Source of the DNA: Pomphorhynchus laevis
Taxonomy: Eukaryota > Acanthocephala > Palaeacanthocephala > Echinorhynchida > Pomphorhynchidae
Assembly (NCBI GenBank): GCA_012934845.2
Contig: WNNJ02001899.1
Coordinates: 1 to 64,000, forward strand
Length of the DNA: 64,000 nucleotides
Direction: 5' to 3'
Shown one piece after another: positions 40,761 through 51,230 of this stretch (the first letter of the stretch is position 1; each line of letters begins with the position of its first letter). The notes under the pieces were generated by a model. The model was given only the letters and a program-made list of their open reading frames with translations, was not told the origin of the DNA and made no database searches. A program made the translations under genes and the position numbers.

Positions 40761-41473
40761 GGGCATATGGGTAAAACGGAAATTAAATTAGATAGCTTAG
40801 ATTGCAGATAAGAGTAAAATTCATCAGGATTTATGTTGCAAGGGGTATATGATCGTAAGATAATTGAGTTTAAGATTTTCCAATCAGAGTTATAGTTGGA
40901 AGATGACTCGAGTTAATTTCGCCACAAGGGAGTACGTGTAGTTCGCATAAGAATGAGATGGGAACGGTGGAGAGAAAAGTAGAAAGCACGGAGATTTGGA
41001 GTGAGTGAGTTTGGAGAACGTTTAAGAAAGCAATTAAACACACGAAAAGAGTAACGGAGCCGACGCTTAAAAAGACTACAGTCTTAATCGAACCAGGGAG
41101 CATGGCGCGACCGCTGATAACGTCGTGGTCGAATAGGCAGAAGGTTATTAAGGATGTTCGTAAGTTCATAATCAAACAGAATGAAGAGATCATCGAGAGA
41201 GATATCGTTAAGAGGAGGTGAAAAGAGCGAAGAATTGAGTAAGGTTGTGCAGAGAATAGGGATATCGAGAAGTTTCCAAGGTCGACTGGGTGTGGATAAT
41301 GGTGTAGGCGGAGAAGGAGGATGGGGACGAGTAAGAGTGAGAAGGAAATGATTGAACAAACCATGATCAGTAATTAACATGTATAGTCATTGAAGCAGTT
41401 AGGAACAGCAATTATGTCGAGAGCACCGCCGAGAATATGAGTTAGGCTTATTGAAAGTAATTTATAATTAAAA

Positions 41474-42145
41474 TCAGAAAAAAGGATTACTTAAAGTGAT
41501 CGAGTCAGAGTCAGCCGGGCGATCAAGACGAATGTTAAAGTCACCAAGGACAAAATTATTAGTATAAGACAATGAACAGTGAGACATGAGATCTGCAAGG
41601 TCGTTTACGAACATACGTGAGGGGACAACTGAAACTGGACGGTATACAATCACAAATTCCCGAGGGAATGGAGTTGATAATCTGTTTATGAGTAATTCGA
41701 ACAAAGTGTAACTGATGTTAACCTTAATTTTAAGTAGACACATTGCGTGACAAGCAATGACAACAATACTGCCATGGTTAGAAGCAGTAGATGTATGAGA
41801 GGCAATTCGATGAGCTGATTTAACTAGAGAACAACTAGAGCGACATAGACGACGAATATCGAAATTGTCGTAGTCAGAGTGCCAAAATTCGGTAATGCAT
41901 AGAATATCGATAGATAATTGATCGAAGATATTAAGGAACATATCAGCTTTATGAAGAATGGAGCGAGTGTTGAATAGACTAAGACGAAAAGTATGCTCAG
42001 GAGCGAGATCAACTAGCGAAGAAGACAAGGGGGTGAGATGGGCGCCATCGGATTTTTGGCCTTGTGTGTACAACGTGAAAATTTCTGTTGATTTGACGTA
42101 TTGATAAGGATGACTCGCCGTTTGTTTCACGTCGATGTTTCTCAA
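41474..42145 (-). pseudogene. LINE F endonuclease fragment
   Basis: 223 open codons: FRLSLFNTRSILHKADMF (N-x-R block), IDILCITEFWHSDYDNFD (T-E-x-W), VIVYRPVS and NNFVLGDFNIRLDRPAD (GDFN). The SDH block is past the end of the frame. It overlaps the end of ORF1 in another frame, as in LINE B. Confidence 0.75.
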
Positions 42146-43300
42146 TGCGAGCTAAATTGAGCTGGGCAATATCCGAAGGGAAGCGGTCAGGAAAGATACG
42201 GCAAGTAGATGAAGTGGTAAGAAGTTTAAAACGTTGGGAGAGTACCGAAGAGGCATGTGAACTATGTCGGAAAACGATTTTTAAGAGTGAAGGACTGAGA
42301 TGATTGGATTTACTGGATTTGTTTAAACGGATCAAAGATACAGGAGCGATATTATTGAAAAGGGATGGATTATAATCAGGAAGAATGATTGAGAGGATAA
42401 ACCTGAAAGCAGTTACATTATCATTGAGGCGACATTGAGGAGAAGCAGATTCGGGAAGCTTTAAGTTAGATATGATAATGCATCGATCGCGCTAAGGAAA
42501 ACGATTACGTAGAAGTAGTGGACGGACAGAGGTGGTAGGAGTAGAGGCAGAAGAGCAGATTAACGTGGGAATGACAGGGGTACTAAGTGAAGATTTAAGA
42601 TAGTTTGAAGCATGTGTGACTAGAGTGGAGCGTTGAGTCGGTTGATCGGAGATCTTATTGGAGATGATTTTGACGGAAGGATGTAAATTATTGAAAGGTG
42701 ATACGGTTGGAGCATGTGTGACAGGAGTGGATTGTTGAATCGGTTAAACGGGGATGTAACTGTAGATGATATTGACGAAAGGATGTAAATTATTGAGAAG
42801 TGATAGTATGGTGGTATAGTAAGGAGTACGTGAACAGAAGAAAGAGGTATGAGATGTATTTAAATATGGGTAGGAATTGGAAATATGAGGTATGAGATGA
42901 AGGCTTATACTGCTGCATTGTTAGGAAGAGGAAGATTAAGGGAAGTTTTATTCGTAGTTAAAGGAAGAGTGTGTGAGAAGTTTCAAGAACGGGATTCATA
43001 GATGACGAAGGAGTTAGAAAGCAGACGGATGACGACGATAACTTAAAAGATATTTTGTCGTTTGTTGATGGTCTATGTATAACAGCGATCTGAATCGACT
43101 GAGATACATCATTAAGTTAATTAATTGTGCATAAGTCTGTTTCGCTAGCCTCCGGAACGTCTCCACCGTTTGAGTGGTCATGCTTTATTAGCTTACCTAC
43201 GAGGGCAGCACAACAGAAGTCGCAGAGGAAATTCCGTCATGAAACGTTGTCCTTTTCATGTAAAGGAATGGCAACCTTTCTATATATACTTACAGGGTAT
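42009..43300 (-). pseudogene. LINE F ORF1 remnant
   Basis: The C-terminal 108 codons (42009-42335) are open and match LINE A/B ORF1 (SPSLLKIVFRHSSHASSVL, RIFPDRFPSDIAQLNLARIE, SSLSIRQINRNFHVV). Upstream the frame is interrupted, but the PHD-like RNFLCDFCCAAL stretch at 43200-43250 marks the N-terminus. Confidence 0.6.
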
Positions 43301-43339
43301 TTATATTACATGGTATCTTTAGACCCTGTAATATAAAGT

Positions 43340-43428
43340 AAGTTATGTTACAGTAAGTTATATTCCTTTTGTGTGTTCTAAAATTTCTTTTGTAGAAATA
43401 GTGTTATGGTTACTAATTATTAATTAAT
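43340..43428 (-). mobile_element. Penelope fragment, 3' side of the TIR insertion
   Basis: On the minus strand reads NTISTKEILEHTKGI, matching STKEFLEQTKGI at 38.9 kb. It is cut at 43428 by the 849-bp TIR element and resumes at 44278-44350. Confidence 0.65.
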
Positions 43429-43468
43429 GTGGCGCGCCCAGCGCGCCACCCATGCCAGATGCGCCACC
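43429..43468 (+). repeat. Left 40-bp terminal inverted repeat
   Basis: Identical to the reverse complement of 44238-44277. Very G+C-rich in an otherwise AT-rich region. Confidence 0.95.
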
Positions 43469-43489
43469 CAATGTTCTTCTTGAAGAATC

Positions 43490-43745
43490 GAACCCGTGAA
43501 TGTCAAACTCGAGATTCAAAACTAAGCATCTATGACAAAATAATAATAAAAAAATTTCTGCTGTCTTCCTTCCTGCTTTGTGGCGATGCTTGCACGAGTG
43601 TTGGAGAGCAAATTTCAAGGTATTTATACCCTGTGAAATTGACATGTGATTATGTGTGGGAATAAGCTATGCTCTCAGTGCAAGATGGTAGAAGACAGAT
43701 GATAGAATTATGTAAAAATAATTGCATATCAAAATTATATTTCAT
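43490..43745 (-). repeat. Dispersed 0.25-kb repeat, copy 2 (inside TIR element)
   Basis: Matches 10124-10395 in the same orientation. On the minus strand it carries GGTATAAATACC (43619-43630), a good TATA-box-like sequence, and then, near 43490, GGGTTCGATTCTT, a tRNA B-box-like stretch. The arrangement suggests either a promoter of the TIR element or a SINE captured by it. Confidence 0.55.
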
Positions 43746-43843
43746 TTTTGTCATGAGAATATAACAAATCAGTAGAAGTCTATGTGTTAACAGACGTTTC
43801 CTGATAAGTCTAGGTGATTAGCATCTTGTAATCACTGTTTCAG

Positions 43844-44208
43844 CCAGCGACGAAGATACAGAAATAGCTTCCATTGAACCAAAAGTTGAAAACCAAGCAA
43901 AAGATCTTGATGAAAATTCATCAGATGCATTAGATAATGAAAATGCCGTTTCTTCTATTTGCACTAAATATTTAGAAAGAATGGACAGGCATTCACTTGT
44001 ACATAAGTCAAAATATGACATAAATGTCGGTGATAGAGTATTGATTGCCTTGGATTTCGATAATAATCAGAAGACAAAAAAAGCTAAACTCTCCTCTTTT
44101 TTCAATACAAATGCCGAGGTTCTTGAAGTTTTGTCAAATAACTATGTCAAAGTTAAGATTGATAAAAAAGAAGAAACGATTCATCTTTCTAGAATTAAAA
44201 AAATATAA
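43844..44208 (+). CDS. Integrase C-terminal-like reading frame in TIR element
   Basis: About 121 open codons without an early ATG; the first Met is at 43981. The block begins just after TCACTGTTTCAG, which looks like a 3' splice site, so this may be a last exon. An acidic linker (EDTEIASIEPKVENQ, DENSSDALDNENA) precedes KYDINVGDRVLIALDF, then VLEVLSNNYVKVKI and ETIHLSRIKKI. This pattern (V-G-D-x-V...V-L-E-V...H-x-S-R-L-K) fits the small barrel at the end of integrase-type transposases such as Ginger or KRBA2-like proteins. No catalytic core is nearby. Assignment is tentative. Confidence 0.45.
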
Positions 44209-44237
44209 TTTTACCGCCTTTTTATTTATTTTTTTAA

Positions 44238-44277
44238 GGTGGCGCATCTGGCATGGGTGGCGCGCTGGGCGCGCCAC
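44238..44277 (-). repeat. Right 40-bp terminal inverted repeat
   Basis: The exact reverse complement of 43429-43468. The reading frame inside the element ends 30 bases before it. Confidence 0.95.
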
Positions 44278-44350
44278 AATTAATAAATATTAATTATCAA
44301 TAGATTATTAATTTCGATTACCCTACAATATTTTTAAAGTGGATCTGCTT
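44278..44350 (-). mobile_element. Penelope fragment, 5' side of the TIR insertion
   Basis: Minus-strand reading KYCRVIEIN matches SKKYCRVIEINTG at about 52410-52440. With 43340-43428 it forms one Penelope segment split by the TIR element. Confidence 0.65.
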
Positions 44351-44559
44351 TTAAATGTTATCAAATGTTATTAATGTTGTCTACTTTTGAATGTTAAACA
44401 ATTATTTAAATCTAAACTATTTAACAGTCTATAAAAACGTCTTTTTAAGACGTTGCTAAGATGTTTCTTTCTTTTCTCTATAAGCGAACAAATTTATACA
44501 TTGATGTATTGATATATTGATGATATATGTGTATTTAACTCTAGCAATTTTTATTCAAT

Positions 44560-44891
44560 AAGCGAACAAATTTATCCAGGTAGTTTTATTCTATATAAAA
44601 CCAATATTAATGATAAAGAAAGTATATATCTTGATATGAGCATTAAATTATCATCAATTAAAACTACTTTTAATTTATATCGTAAAGATGACATATTTAA
44701 ATTTGCAAGAAACATTTTTGCATGATCATTCATGCATACCATATAATATAAAATATAATACATTAAATAATGAAATTTTAAGAATTGCAACAATATGTAA
44801 TGATATTGGCTTTCTTCAAAATCATTTAAATAATTTAATAGATACATATTTTAAACTAGGTTACTATAAAAATAACATAAGCAGAAAATAG
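44560..44891 (+). mobile_element. Penelope-like RT C-terminal (thumb) fragment
   Basis: Plus-strand frame: GSFILYKTNINDKESIYLDM, IKTTFNLYRKDDIFKFARN, a stop, HDHSCIPYNIKYNTLNNEIL, RIATICNDIGFLQNHLNNLI and FKLGYYKNNISRK. It fits the YRK...IP...Y...LRIA-IC...F region after motif E of Penelope-like RTs. One stop inside. Opposite orientation to the pieces at 43.3-44.35 kb. No GIY-YIG domain follows. Confidence 0.65.
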
Positions 44892-46430
44892 TAAAATATA
44901 TATATCAACACAATAATATAAAGAATAAATTTAAACTCTTAAGTGATAAATTTTTATTGATGGATAATAAATAATATACTTTGTATTAGAATAAGATACT
45001 ACAAAAATATATTAATACTTTTTAATACTAAAAGTATTAAAAAGTAAGTTCTAAAATACTAGACATATTTAATACTTAAATTTATATAAATACTAATATA
45101 AACCTTAATAGATATTCTAAAGAACTACATTTATTGAATTTTATTGAATTTTTATTTTATTTTCTGATTCTATCAAATTTGATTTTTATTTTATTTTCTG
45201 ATTCTATCAAATTTGATTCTATTTTATTTGATTGTACATCAAATAAAATATTATCCATTATCAGCAAATAAAATATTGTTTCTTTCGATTTTTTATATTT
45301 AGGGTAGACGGTAATTTCTATATCAAATTGTTTTCTTTATAAAAGAATGAAGTGTAAACGCAAATGAAATGATCTACAAATGACAACACTGACAAATTAA
45401 AATCAAACCTCAAATTTCACGTACCTGTACATATTGATGCTGACGAAAAAAATTTAGTTATATATAAAAAATGGTTTCACTTAATCGCAAATGCAAACAC
45501 GTGGTGCAAATACACAATGGATATTACGGAAGAAGTTAAAACAAAAATATATGTATAATTTTTATAAAAATGATTTGAGTAGATCTACCGAGGTGTAGAG
45601 AAGCTTTAATTCTCTCAAATTTTCAGTTATAAATTCAAATGATGATTTTGCATTTAAAACAAACTGCAATATTATCACTTCATTATTTAAATGACATAAC
45701 TTTAGCTTACAACGTATTAGAAGGTAATTTAAAGTTATAGAGAGTCATGACATACTCCATGACAATTGTGACTAAATATTTTGAAAAAACTTTTTATATA
45801 TCGAGCTTATTCTAGTTGAGCTTAAGACACTGTTTGATACCAATTTTGGACATTGAAGCTATATATGGATCTTGACAAGGACAATGTGGGGATTAGATTT
45901 ACAATCTAGTCCCTCATATCCCTAACTTTATGTATTGAAGAAGGAACACTGGCATCGTTAAGAACACACCGGCAAAACAAAGACTTATGCGCCTAACTTG
46001 CGAACATCTTTTTATTGATGTTCGCAAGTTATTGCGAACATCTATTTATTGATGATCCCCAAATGACAGGGGATCGAGGCTTGCAAAGCTCTCAATATCA
46101 CGACTCAGAGGAAGTCTAACAAATCAGATCAGCTAACTGAGTCTACATATTTTATGAAGATAAAATAGATAGAAAATAAATACGATAAAATACGTATTTT
46201 ATATCTTATAAAGATAAAATAAAGATCAATAATTATAAATAATATATAAGATTTTATATAATTTATATAAAGGTTGAATTAAAAATAAAAACCAATTTTT
46301 ATGAGTTGAATTATAAGCAATATACGATTTATCAGAATAAGGGTTAGAGTTTATCAGGAGGAACTGCTATATTATCACGTTTCGGCGGCTATGCCCTTAA
46401 CCAACATAGCAGCGGGGTTAAATACATGCT
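44892..46430. other. AT-rich gene-poor stretch
   Basis: Mostly A and T with local repeats (TTTTATTTTATTTTCTGATTC twice near 45160-45220). 45401-45559 is an open run of 52 codons without ATG (FHVPVHIDADEKNLVIYKKW, then TWCKYTMDITEEVKTKIYV) that could be an exon fossil. A hairpin lies at 45995-46030. Nothing else is recognised. Confidence 0.5.
45995..46030. repeat. 14-bp perfect hairpin
   Basis: AACTTGCGAACATC (45995-46008), loop TTTTTATT, then GATGTTCGCAAGTT (46017-46030). A partial third copy ATTGCGAACATC follows at 46031. Confidence 0.9.
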
Positions 46431-48425
46431 AATGACGTATTTCCTCTGATGAAATTTAATTATCTAGCGCATCTTATTATAATACAAAGGTAGATATTTT
46501 TCTATTTTTTGTTTAATTTTATTTTTATTAAAATCTTAGCAGAAATAAATACCGTGTTTTCTATAAAGGCACTGGAGAAGTGGCTTTAAATCCATTTAAC
46601 ATTTGAATACATTTCATTAAAATAAATTTTAATTAATTTTTATTAAAATAAATTTTAATTAAATATTATTATACCTGATCAGGAACGATAAGGTATAATT
46701 GAAAGTCAACAAAATTATTTTGATATTTCGATAGTAATATACTAAAGATGCTAACGAATATCAAATAAAAGTTTCCTCCTTTCTTTGATCCAGCTCCAAT
46801 AATTCTTTATCAATAATGGATCATTATCAACTATTTACGAAACATTTGTAGTGCAAATTTGAACTTATAAAATATTTTATAATAAATTCTAATTTTTATA
46901 AAAATTCAATAAAAACAAAAATTCCATTCTGACTCGTTTCGAAATATAAAAATTTATTATTTTAGTAAAAACATGAATTTTGACTGATTTACCCTGGACA
47001 TTTTTTGTATAAATAACACATATTAGTGAATTACCAAGATATCTATATTGCACCTTCTATATTAATGCAATCAGAATTTATATGAAGTTCTTGAATTATA
47101 TATTATTTTATAATTATATTATAATATAATTATATATAAATTGAATATTAATTGAATGAACTTCTAGAATTAATCGTTTGGAGTTCGCAAAGTACAGCAT
47201 ATTTTAGGAACGGCTCAATAATACGAAAAATGATGGTCGCAGTTTAAACAATCCCATATTTTCTCATATTTACCTCAAAAATACAGGACATGTCTATTTT
47301 ATAAAAAAATAAAAATTTATTATTTAAAAGTTTTAAAGTAGCATCTTCCGAAATTTGAATAAAAAATGAAAAAATTACATAAATAAGGTTTATTGTTGGT
47401 TTTCTACATTTGATGTTGCAATAGTCGGAAATTTATAAAATAAAGAAATATTTTTATTTTTCCTGGGATAGAAATTTTTGATAGAAATCAAAAAAATTTT
47501 ATAACAATTTTTAGTAAAAAAATATACCATTATAATATTTATTTGAATTTTTTCAAAAATTTGCTTTTATGTAATTTTATGAAGATGCTAGCAGAAGTTA
47601 GTAAATATAAATAAAATTTTCCTTCATTTTTTGATCCAGCTCAAATAATTCTCTATAAATAATGGATCATTATCAACTATTTACGAAACATTTGTAGTGC
47701 AAATTTGAATAAGTATATATAAGTATGACATATAAAAATTCAAATTTATAAAATATTTTGTAATTCTAAATTTTATAGAAATTCATTAAAACAAAAATTC
47801 CATTCTAACTTGTATCAAAATAGAATGATTAAATATTTTAGTAAAAACATGAATTTTGACTGATTTACCCTAGGCATTTTGTGTACAAATGAGACATATC
47901 AATGAATTACCAAGATATCTATATTACACCTTAATGCAATCGGAATTTAAATGATGTTCTTGAATATATATTATTATATAATTATATATTATAATTATTT
48001 ATTATCCATTCATTAATTTTTTCGATTTATAGTTTAAATTTATTTTTTAACATTATTTTGTTGACTTATATATTATAAATAAGTCATTATAATGACGTAT
48101 TTCCTCAGATAGAATTTGATTATCTAGCTACCTTATTATAATACAAAATATTATCAATCCATAAAAATTTACGCTAATGATTTAAATTAATTTTTAATAT
48201 CATTGTGTTGATTATATATATTACGATTTTCTGTTTGATTTTATTTTGATATTAAAAACTTTGCGGAAATAAATATCGTATCAATATCGTGCCTTTAATA
48301 AAGCCATTAAAGGAGCAGTTGCTTTAATTCGATATTCTTCGGTAAACAAATTAAAATATAATATTTATATTTGGAAACGCATTTAACATTTGAATACATT
48401 TCATTAAAATAATATTTAATATAGT
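46431..48425 (+). repeat. Diverged direct repeats in order A-B-B'-A'
   Basis: Segment A (46431-46670: AATGACGTATTTCCTC, GAAATAAATACCGTG, CATTTAACATTTGAATACAT) recurs as A' (48088-48425). Segment B (46774-47125: TGATCCAGCTCCAATAATTC, AATGGATCATTATCAACTAT, GAATTTTGACTGATTTACCC) recurs as B' (47617-47990). All are in direct orientation and about 85-90% alike by eye. This order fits a circularly permuted tandem repeat or nested copies of a non-coding element. No ORF. Confidence 0.75.
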
Positions 48426-48607
48426 GCTTTATTAATTCTATATTATGTTATATTATATTGATTTAATGATCTTAGAAAAATATAGACAAAGAAAATTACA
48501 CGATTAATTTAAATTTATTTATTATACTTTGAATAATACGTAAATTAGTAGAAGTTAAAATAAGTCTTCGTTATTAAAAGCTCGTACAATCTAAAGTAAA
48601 TACAATC
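48426..48607. other. AT-rich flank of REL-2 copy b
   Basis: AT-rich, no gene. The last 60 bases (AAGCTCGTACAATCTAAAGT on) are higher in complexity and may be the element's 5' UTR. Confidence 0.4.
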
Positions 48608-49054
48608 TTGCCGACTCTACGACTCTTGGCAATTACAAACTTACTTACAATGTTACCAAACACAATGGCGTACGACGGGCAAGATCAAAATGATATTATC
48701 AGAGGTAAGCGGCCCTGTCACATCTGCCAGAGGGACATCGTTTTGACAACTAATGGATGCTTCCGCTTTCATAAGTTCAGAGGTTCAAGGTGTGCAGGTT
48801 CGGGCGAGGGATTCGGCTGTTTCGACAATGCGTCCAAGGTCCAACCAAATGAAGCCATCACAGAAGTCATAACTCCAACATTAGCAATTCCAAGCGCTCG
48901 AGTCGACGCTTCGAACCGTCTATCATGTCTTCAATCATGTTGGTGCAGAGAATCAACAACAGTCATACGCATTCCGTACAAAGCACGTGTTCTAGCAGCC
49001 ACCTATTTCTGTGACAATATCAAACATGCACTGCAGATCGGATATGTCAGTTAA
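48608..49054 (+). pseudogene. REL-2 copy b N-terminal zinc-finger part
   Basis: 148 open codons. Residues 37-62 hold C-x2-C-x14-H-x6-C (CHIC ... H ... C), a C2HC finger typical of the N-terminus of R2-type LINEs and likely to bind the target DNA. Met at residue 1 or 15 or 20 could be the start. The end (YKARVLAATYFCDNIKHALQ) leads to the linker, which continues in another frame. Confidence 0.65.
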
Positions 49055-49518
49055 TGGACAAAGTTGCTGCTCTTCGCAAAATCATGCTTCAGTGGCCCAA
49101 TGCCCACAACATGCAAAGATCGATATAAGCTCGAGAAGCACATTTGCGAATCAATAAGAGCCTACGCGACAACCGCTTCAACAGATGTGCTATCCATGAT
49201 ACAAACGCCACACAAATATGCAAACCGTCAACTAAACGGCAATTCAGAAATTGCTTGTATCAACCTGACCAAGCATGGGAATTACGGTAAACCACTCCAG
49301 CGTTTGGTTTCAGGACAGCACTGCAAATACTACATCCCCTGACATACAGCATCTGGCGGGATCAGCCACTATCCTCACCTAATCTTATAGAACGACTTTC
49401 AAACAATCCGATTTCGTCTATATCTGTAGGCCGCGAGACCGTCATTGCCGCAGTCAACTCTTTTCCTTCAGCGTCGGGACCAGGTTGCCTGGGGCTAAGA
49501 CCGGAGCATCTCCAGGAC

Positions 49519-50109
49519 ATGTTACGAGCAAATAGCGGCGGTTCGCTAGCAGAGAATCTGACGCACCTTGTCAACCACCTTCTGGCGGGACTAGCACCCT
49601 CTGAAGTGGCGCTTTACATTGCCGGCGCTAACTTGATCGCACTTCCCAAAAAGAACGGGGGTATAAGACCAATTGCCGTTGGCGAAACTCTACGCCGTCT
49701 CTGCTCGAAATGCATATGTCTCCAACTCCGCAAACGTTTCGCTGGTCTCCTACAACCAACACAACTAGGGGTAGCAACCCCAAACGCAGTGGAAAGGATC
49801 GTTCACAACATCCGACGAATCCACGAACTTCACGCCAACGACAACAACTGGGCCTGGGCAAAGATCGATCTTTCAAACGCCTTCAACTCATTGTCCAGAG
49901 CGCACTTACGAGCGGCGGTCCGAGAGAACGTCCCGGAGCTCTTGCCATGGTTTGACTTTTCATACAAGTGCAAGGCACCCCTTCGTTTCGGCCCGCAGGA
50001 CCCTCTCAATTCATGTGAAGGAGTCCAGCAGGGTGACCCGTTGGGCCCGTTCCTCTTCGCGTTGGCCATTAAAAAACGATTGAACACGTTTCTCATATCC
50101 CTGGAATAA
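49519..50109 (+). pseudogene. REL-2 copy b reverse transcriptase, motifs 0-B
   Basis: 196 codons: YIAGANLIALPKKNGGIRPI, AVGETLRRLCSKC, LGVATPNAVERIVHNIRR, motif A WAKIDLSNAFNSLSRAHLR and motif B GVQQGDPLGPFLFALAI. It continues directly from SASGPGCLGLRPEHLQDML in the same frame upstream (49400-49518). A frame change at about 50100 separates it from motif C. Confidence 0.8.
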
Positions 50110-50117
50110 ACCTCAAC

Positions 50118-51230
50118 ATGTGGTACCTGGACGATGGCATAGTCGGCGAGACGCCTTCGGCAATTGCATCCGCACTCGGATGGCTAGACACGAGTTTCAA
50201 GGAGATTAAATTGCAGCTAAATTGGCGAAAGACAGAGGTCATCGGCACGCCTGAAGCCATAAGCTCTTGCTTGGCCCTACTATCCGAGGTGGTTTCGGAG
50301 AACACCTCTGGAAACATGCACTTGTTAGGCATACCCATCGGTGACGAGTCCTTCATAGAAACCCACCTGACAAACGAGATTCTGCCACCGCTAATCCAGA
50401 CAATCGATGCAGTAGCCAAGCTGCCAGACCCCCAAGTCGGATACCTCCTACTCAAACACTGCGCTTCCTCGTCCAGGATAAACCACCTTCTCCGTTCAGT
50501 CAATCCAAGGATTACAATAACGTTTTGTCAGTCATTCGACAGACAAATCGCCAGCGCCTTTCAGAAAATATGCGCGTGTCAACTACACGAAGCAGCGAAA
50601 TCACAGATGACACTCCCAATCCGTCTGGGTAGATTTGGCCTAAGATGCAATGCGGCACATGTCCAGAGCGCATTTATACATAGCGTGATGCAGGTCGAAG
50701 AAGAATACAGTCTGGATCCTGCACTTTTTCCTGGCTATTTAGAGGCATTAGCCACCCTTAGAACCACAGTGGGATCTCACTTCATACTGTCTACGGAGGG
50801 CGGTCAATCATCAACCTCACGCTTGATTGAAAATCTCGCCTCGACACAGCTTATACAATCATCTAGCGAAATGGATCGTGCCCGACTACATGCTGTGTCG
50901 TGTCCAAAAGCTGGGGCTTGGCTTAGTGCTGTACCAAATGCGGCATCTGGAACGGAATTAACACCCCCACAGTTCTGTATTCTAGTCCGCATGTGGCTTG
51001 GGATTCCTTTACACGAGAAGGATTATAGGTGCGGCCGCTGCATGCGCATAGCTGATAAGGAAGGCATACACTCGCTAACATGCCAATACGGGGGTTACCA
51101 AGGACTGCGGCATAATGCTATTCGTGACGTGGTATTCGCAGCCGCACAATCAGCCCGGATGGATGTAGCTCTGGAAGTGCGAGGTATTATCCCGAACCTA
51201 CGTGAACGGCCGGCAGACATCCTATTTTAA
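50118..51230 (+). CDS. REL-2 copy b RT motif C, thumb and zinc cluster (370 codons)
   Basis: Starts MWYLDDGIVGETPSAIASAL: motif C with both catalytic aspartates, then LQLNWRKTEVIGTP, MHLLGIPIGDESFIETHL and LPDPQVGYLLLKHCASSSRI. TLPIRLGRFGLRCNAAH precedes a long helical linker. Near the end are CGRCMRIADKEGIHSLTC and GLRHNAIRDVVFAAAQ, the C-x2-C...H-x4-C plus RHN block, then RPADILF at the first endonuclease strand (P-A-D, usual P-D region). It stops at 51230; the endonuclease continues in another frame. Confidence 0.8.
   Translation: MWYLDDGIVGETPSAIASALGWLDTSFKEIKLQLNWRKTEVIGTPEAISSCLALLSEVVSENTSGNMHLLGIPIGDESFIETHLTNEILPPLIQTIDAVAKLPDPQVGYLLLKHCASSSRINHLLRSVNPRITITFCQSFDRQIASAFQKICACQLHEAAKSQMTLPIRLGRFGLRCNAAHVQSAFIHSVMQVEEEYSLDPALFPGYLEALATLRTTVGSHFILSTEGGQSSTSRLIENLASTQLIQSSSEMDRARLHAVSCPKAGAWLSAVPNAASGTELTPPQFCILVRMWLGIPLHEKDYRCGRCMRIADKEGIHSLTCQYGGYQGLRHNAIRDVVFAAAQSARMDVALEVRGIIPNLRERPADILF

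Larger units (their letters stand above)
39070..43330 (-). mobile_element. LINE F (CR1/L2-like), old and degraded
   Basis: A nearly full-length but heavily decayed LINE on the minus strand. From its 5' end: ORF1 with a PHD-like remnant (RNFLCDFCCAALVGKL, about 43200-43250), Ser/Thr-rich middle (42340-43100), ORF1 C-terminus (42335-42009: RIFPDRF...LNLARIEKHRRETNGE, NFHVVHTRPKIRW), endonuclease (42145-41474), RT (about 40760-39800) and C-terminus (39500-39100). Dozens of breaks make it the oldest LINE here. Confidence 0.75.
43429..44277. mobile_element. 849-bp TIR element inserted in Penelope DNA
   Basis: The ends 43429-43468 and 44238-44277 are perfect 40-bp inverted repeats, starting GTGGCGCGCCCAGCGCGCCA. 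Direct repeats AATTAAT flank them (43422-43428 and 44278-44284), a candidate 7-bp target duplication, though in simple AT-rich sequence. Each TIR itself begins with a small palindrome GGCGCGC-CCA-GCGCGCC. The element interrupts Penelope sequence that is continuous at 52380-52450. Inside are the dispersed 0.25-kb repeat (43490-43745) and a short integrase-C-terminal-like reading frame (43844-44208). No transposase core is present, so the copy is non-autonomous or a remnant. Superfamily unassigned. Confidence 0.85.

Noticed and set aside
39251-41000. Plus-strand open frames across LINE F
   Set aside because: They are antisense shadows of the old LINE F ORF2; conserved RT and endonuclease blocks lie on the minus strand.
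44278-44284. Certain 7-bp target duplication of the TIR element
   Set aside because: AATTAAT matches on both sides, but the local sequence is made of TAAT repeats, so I give it only as a candidate.
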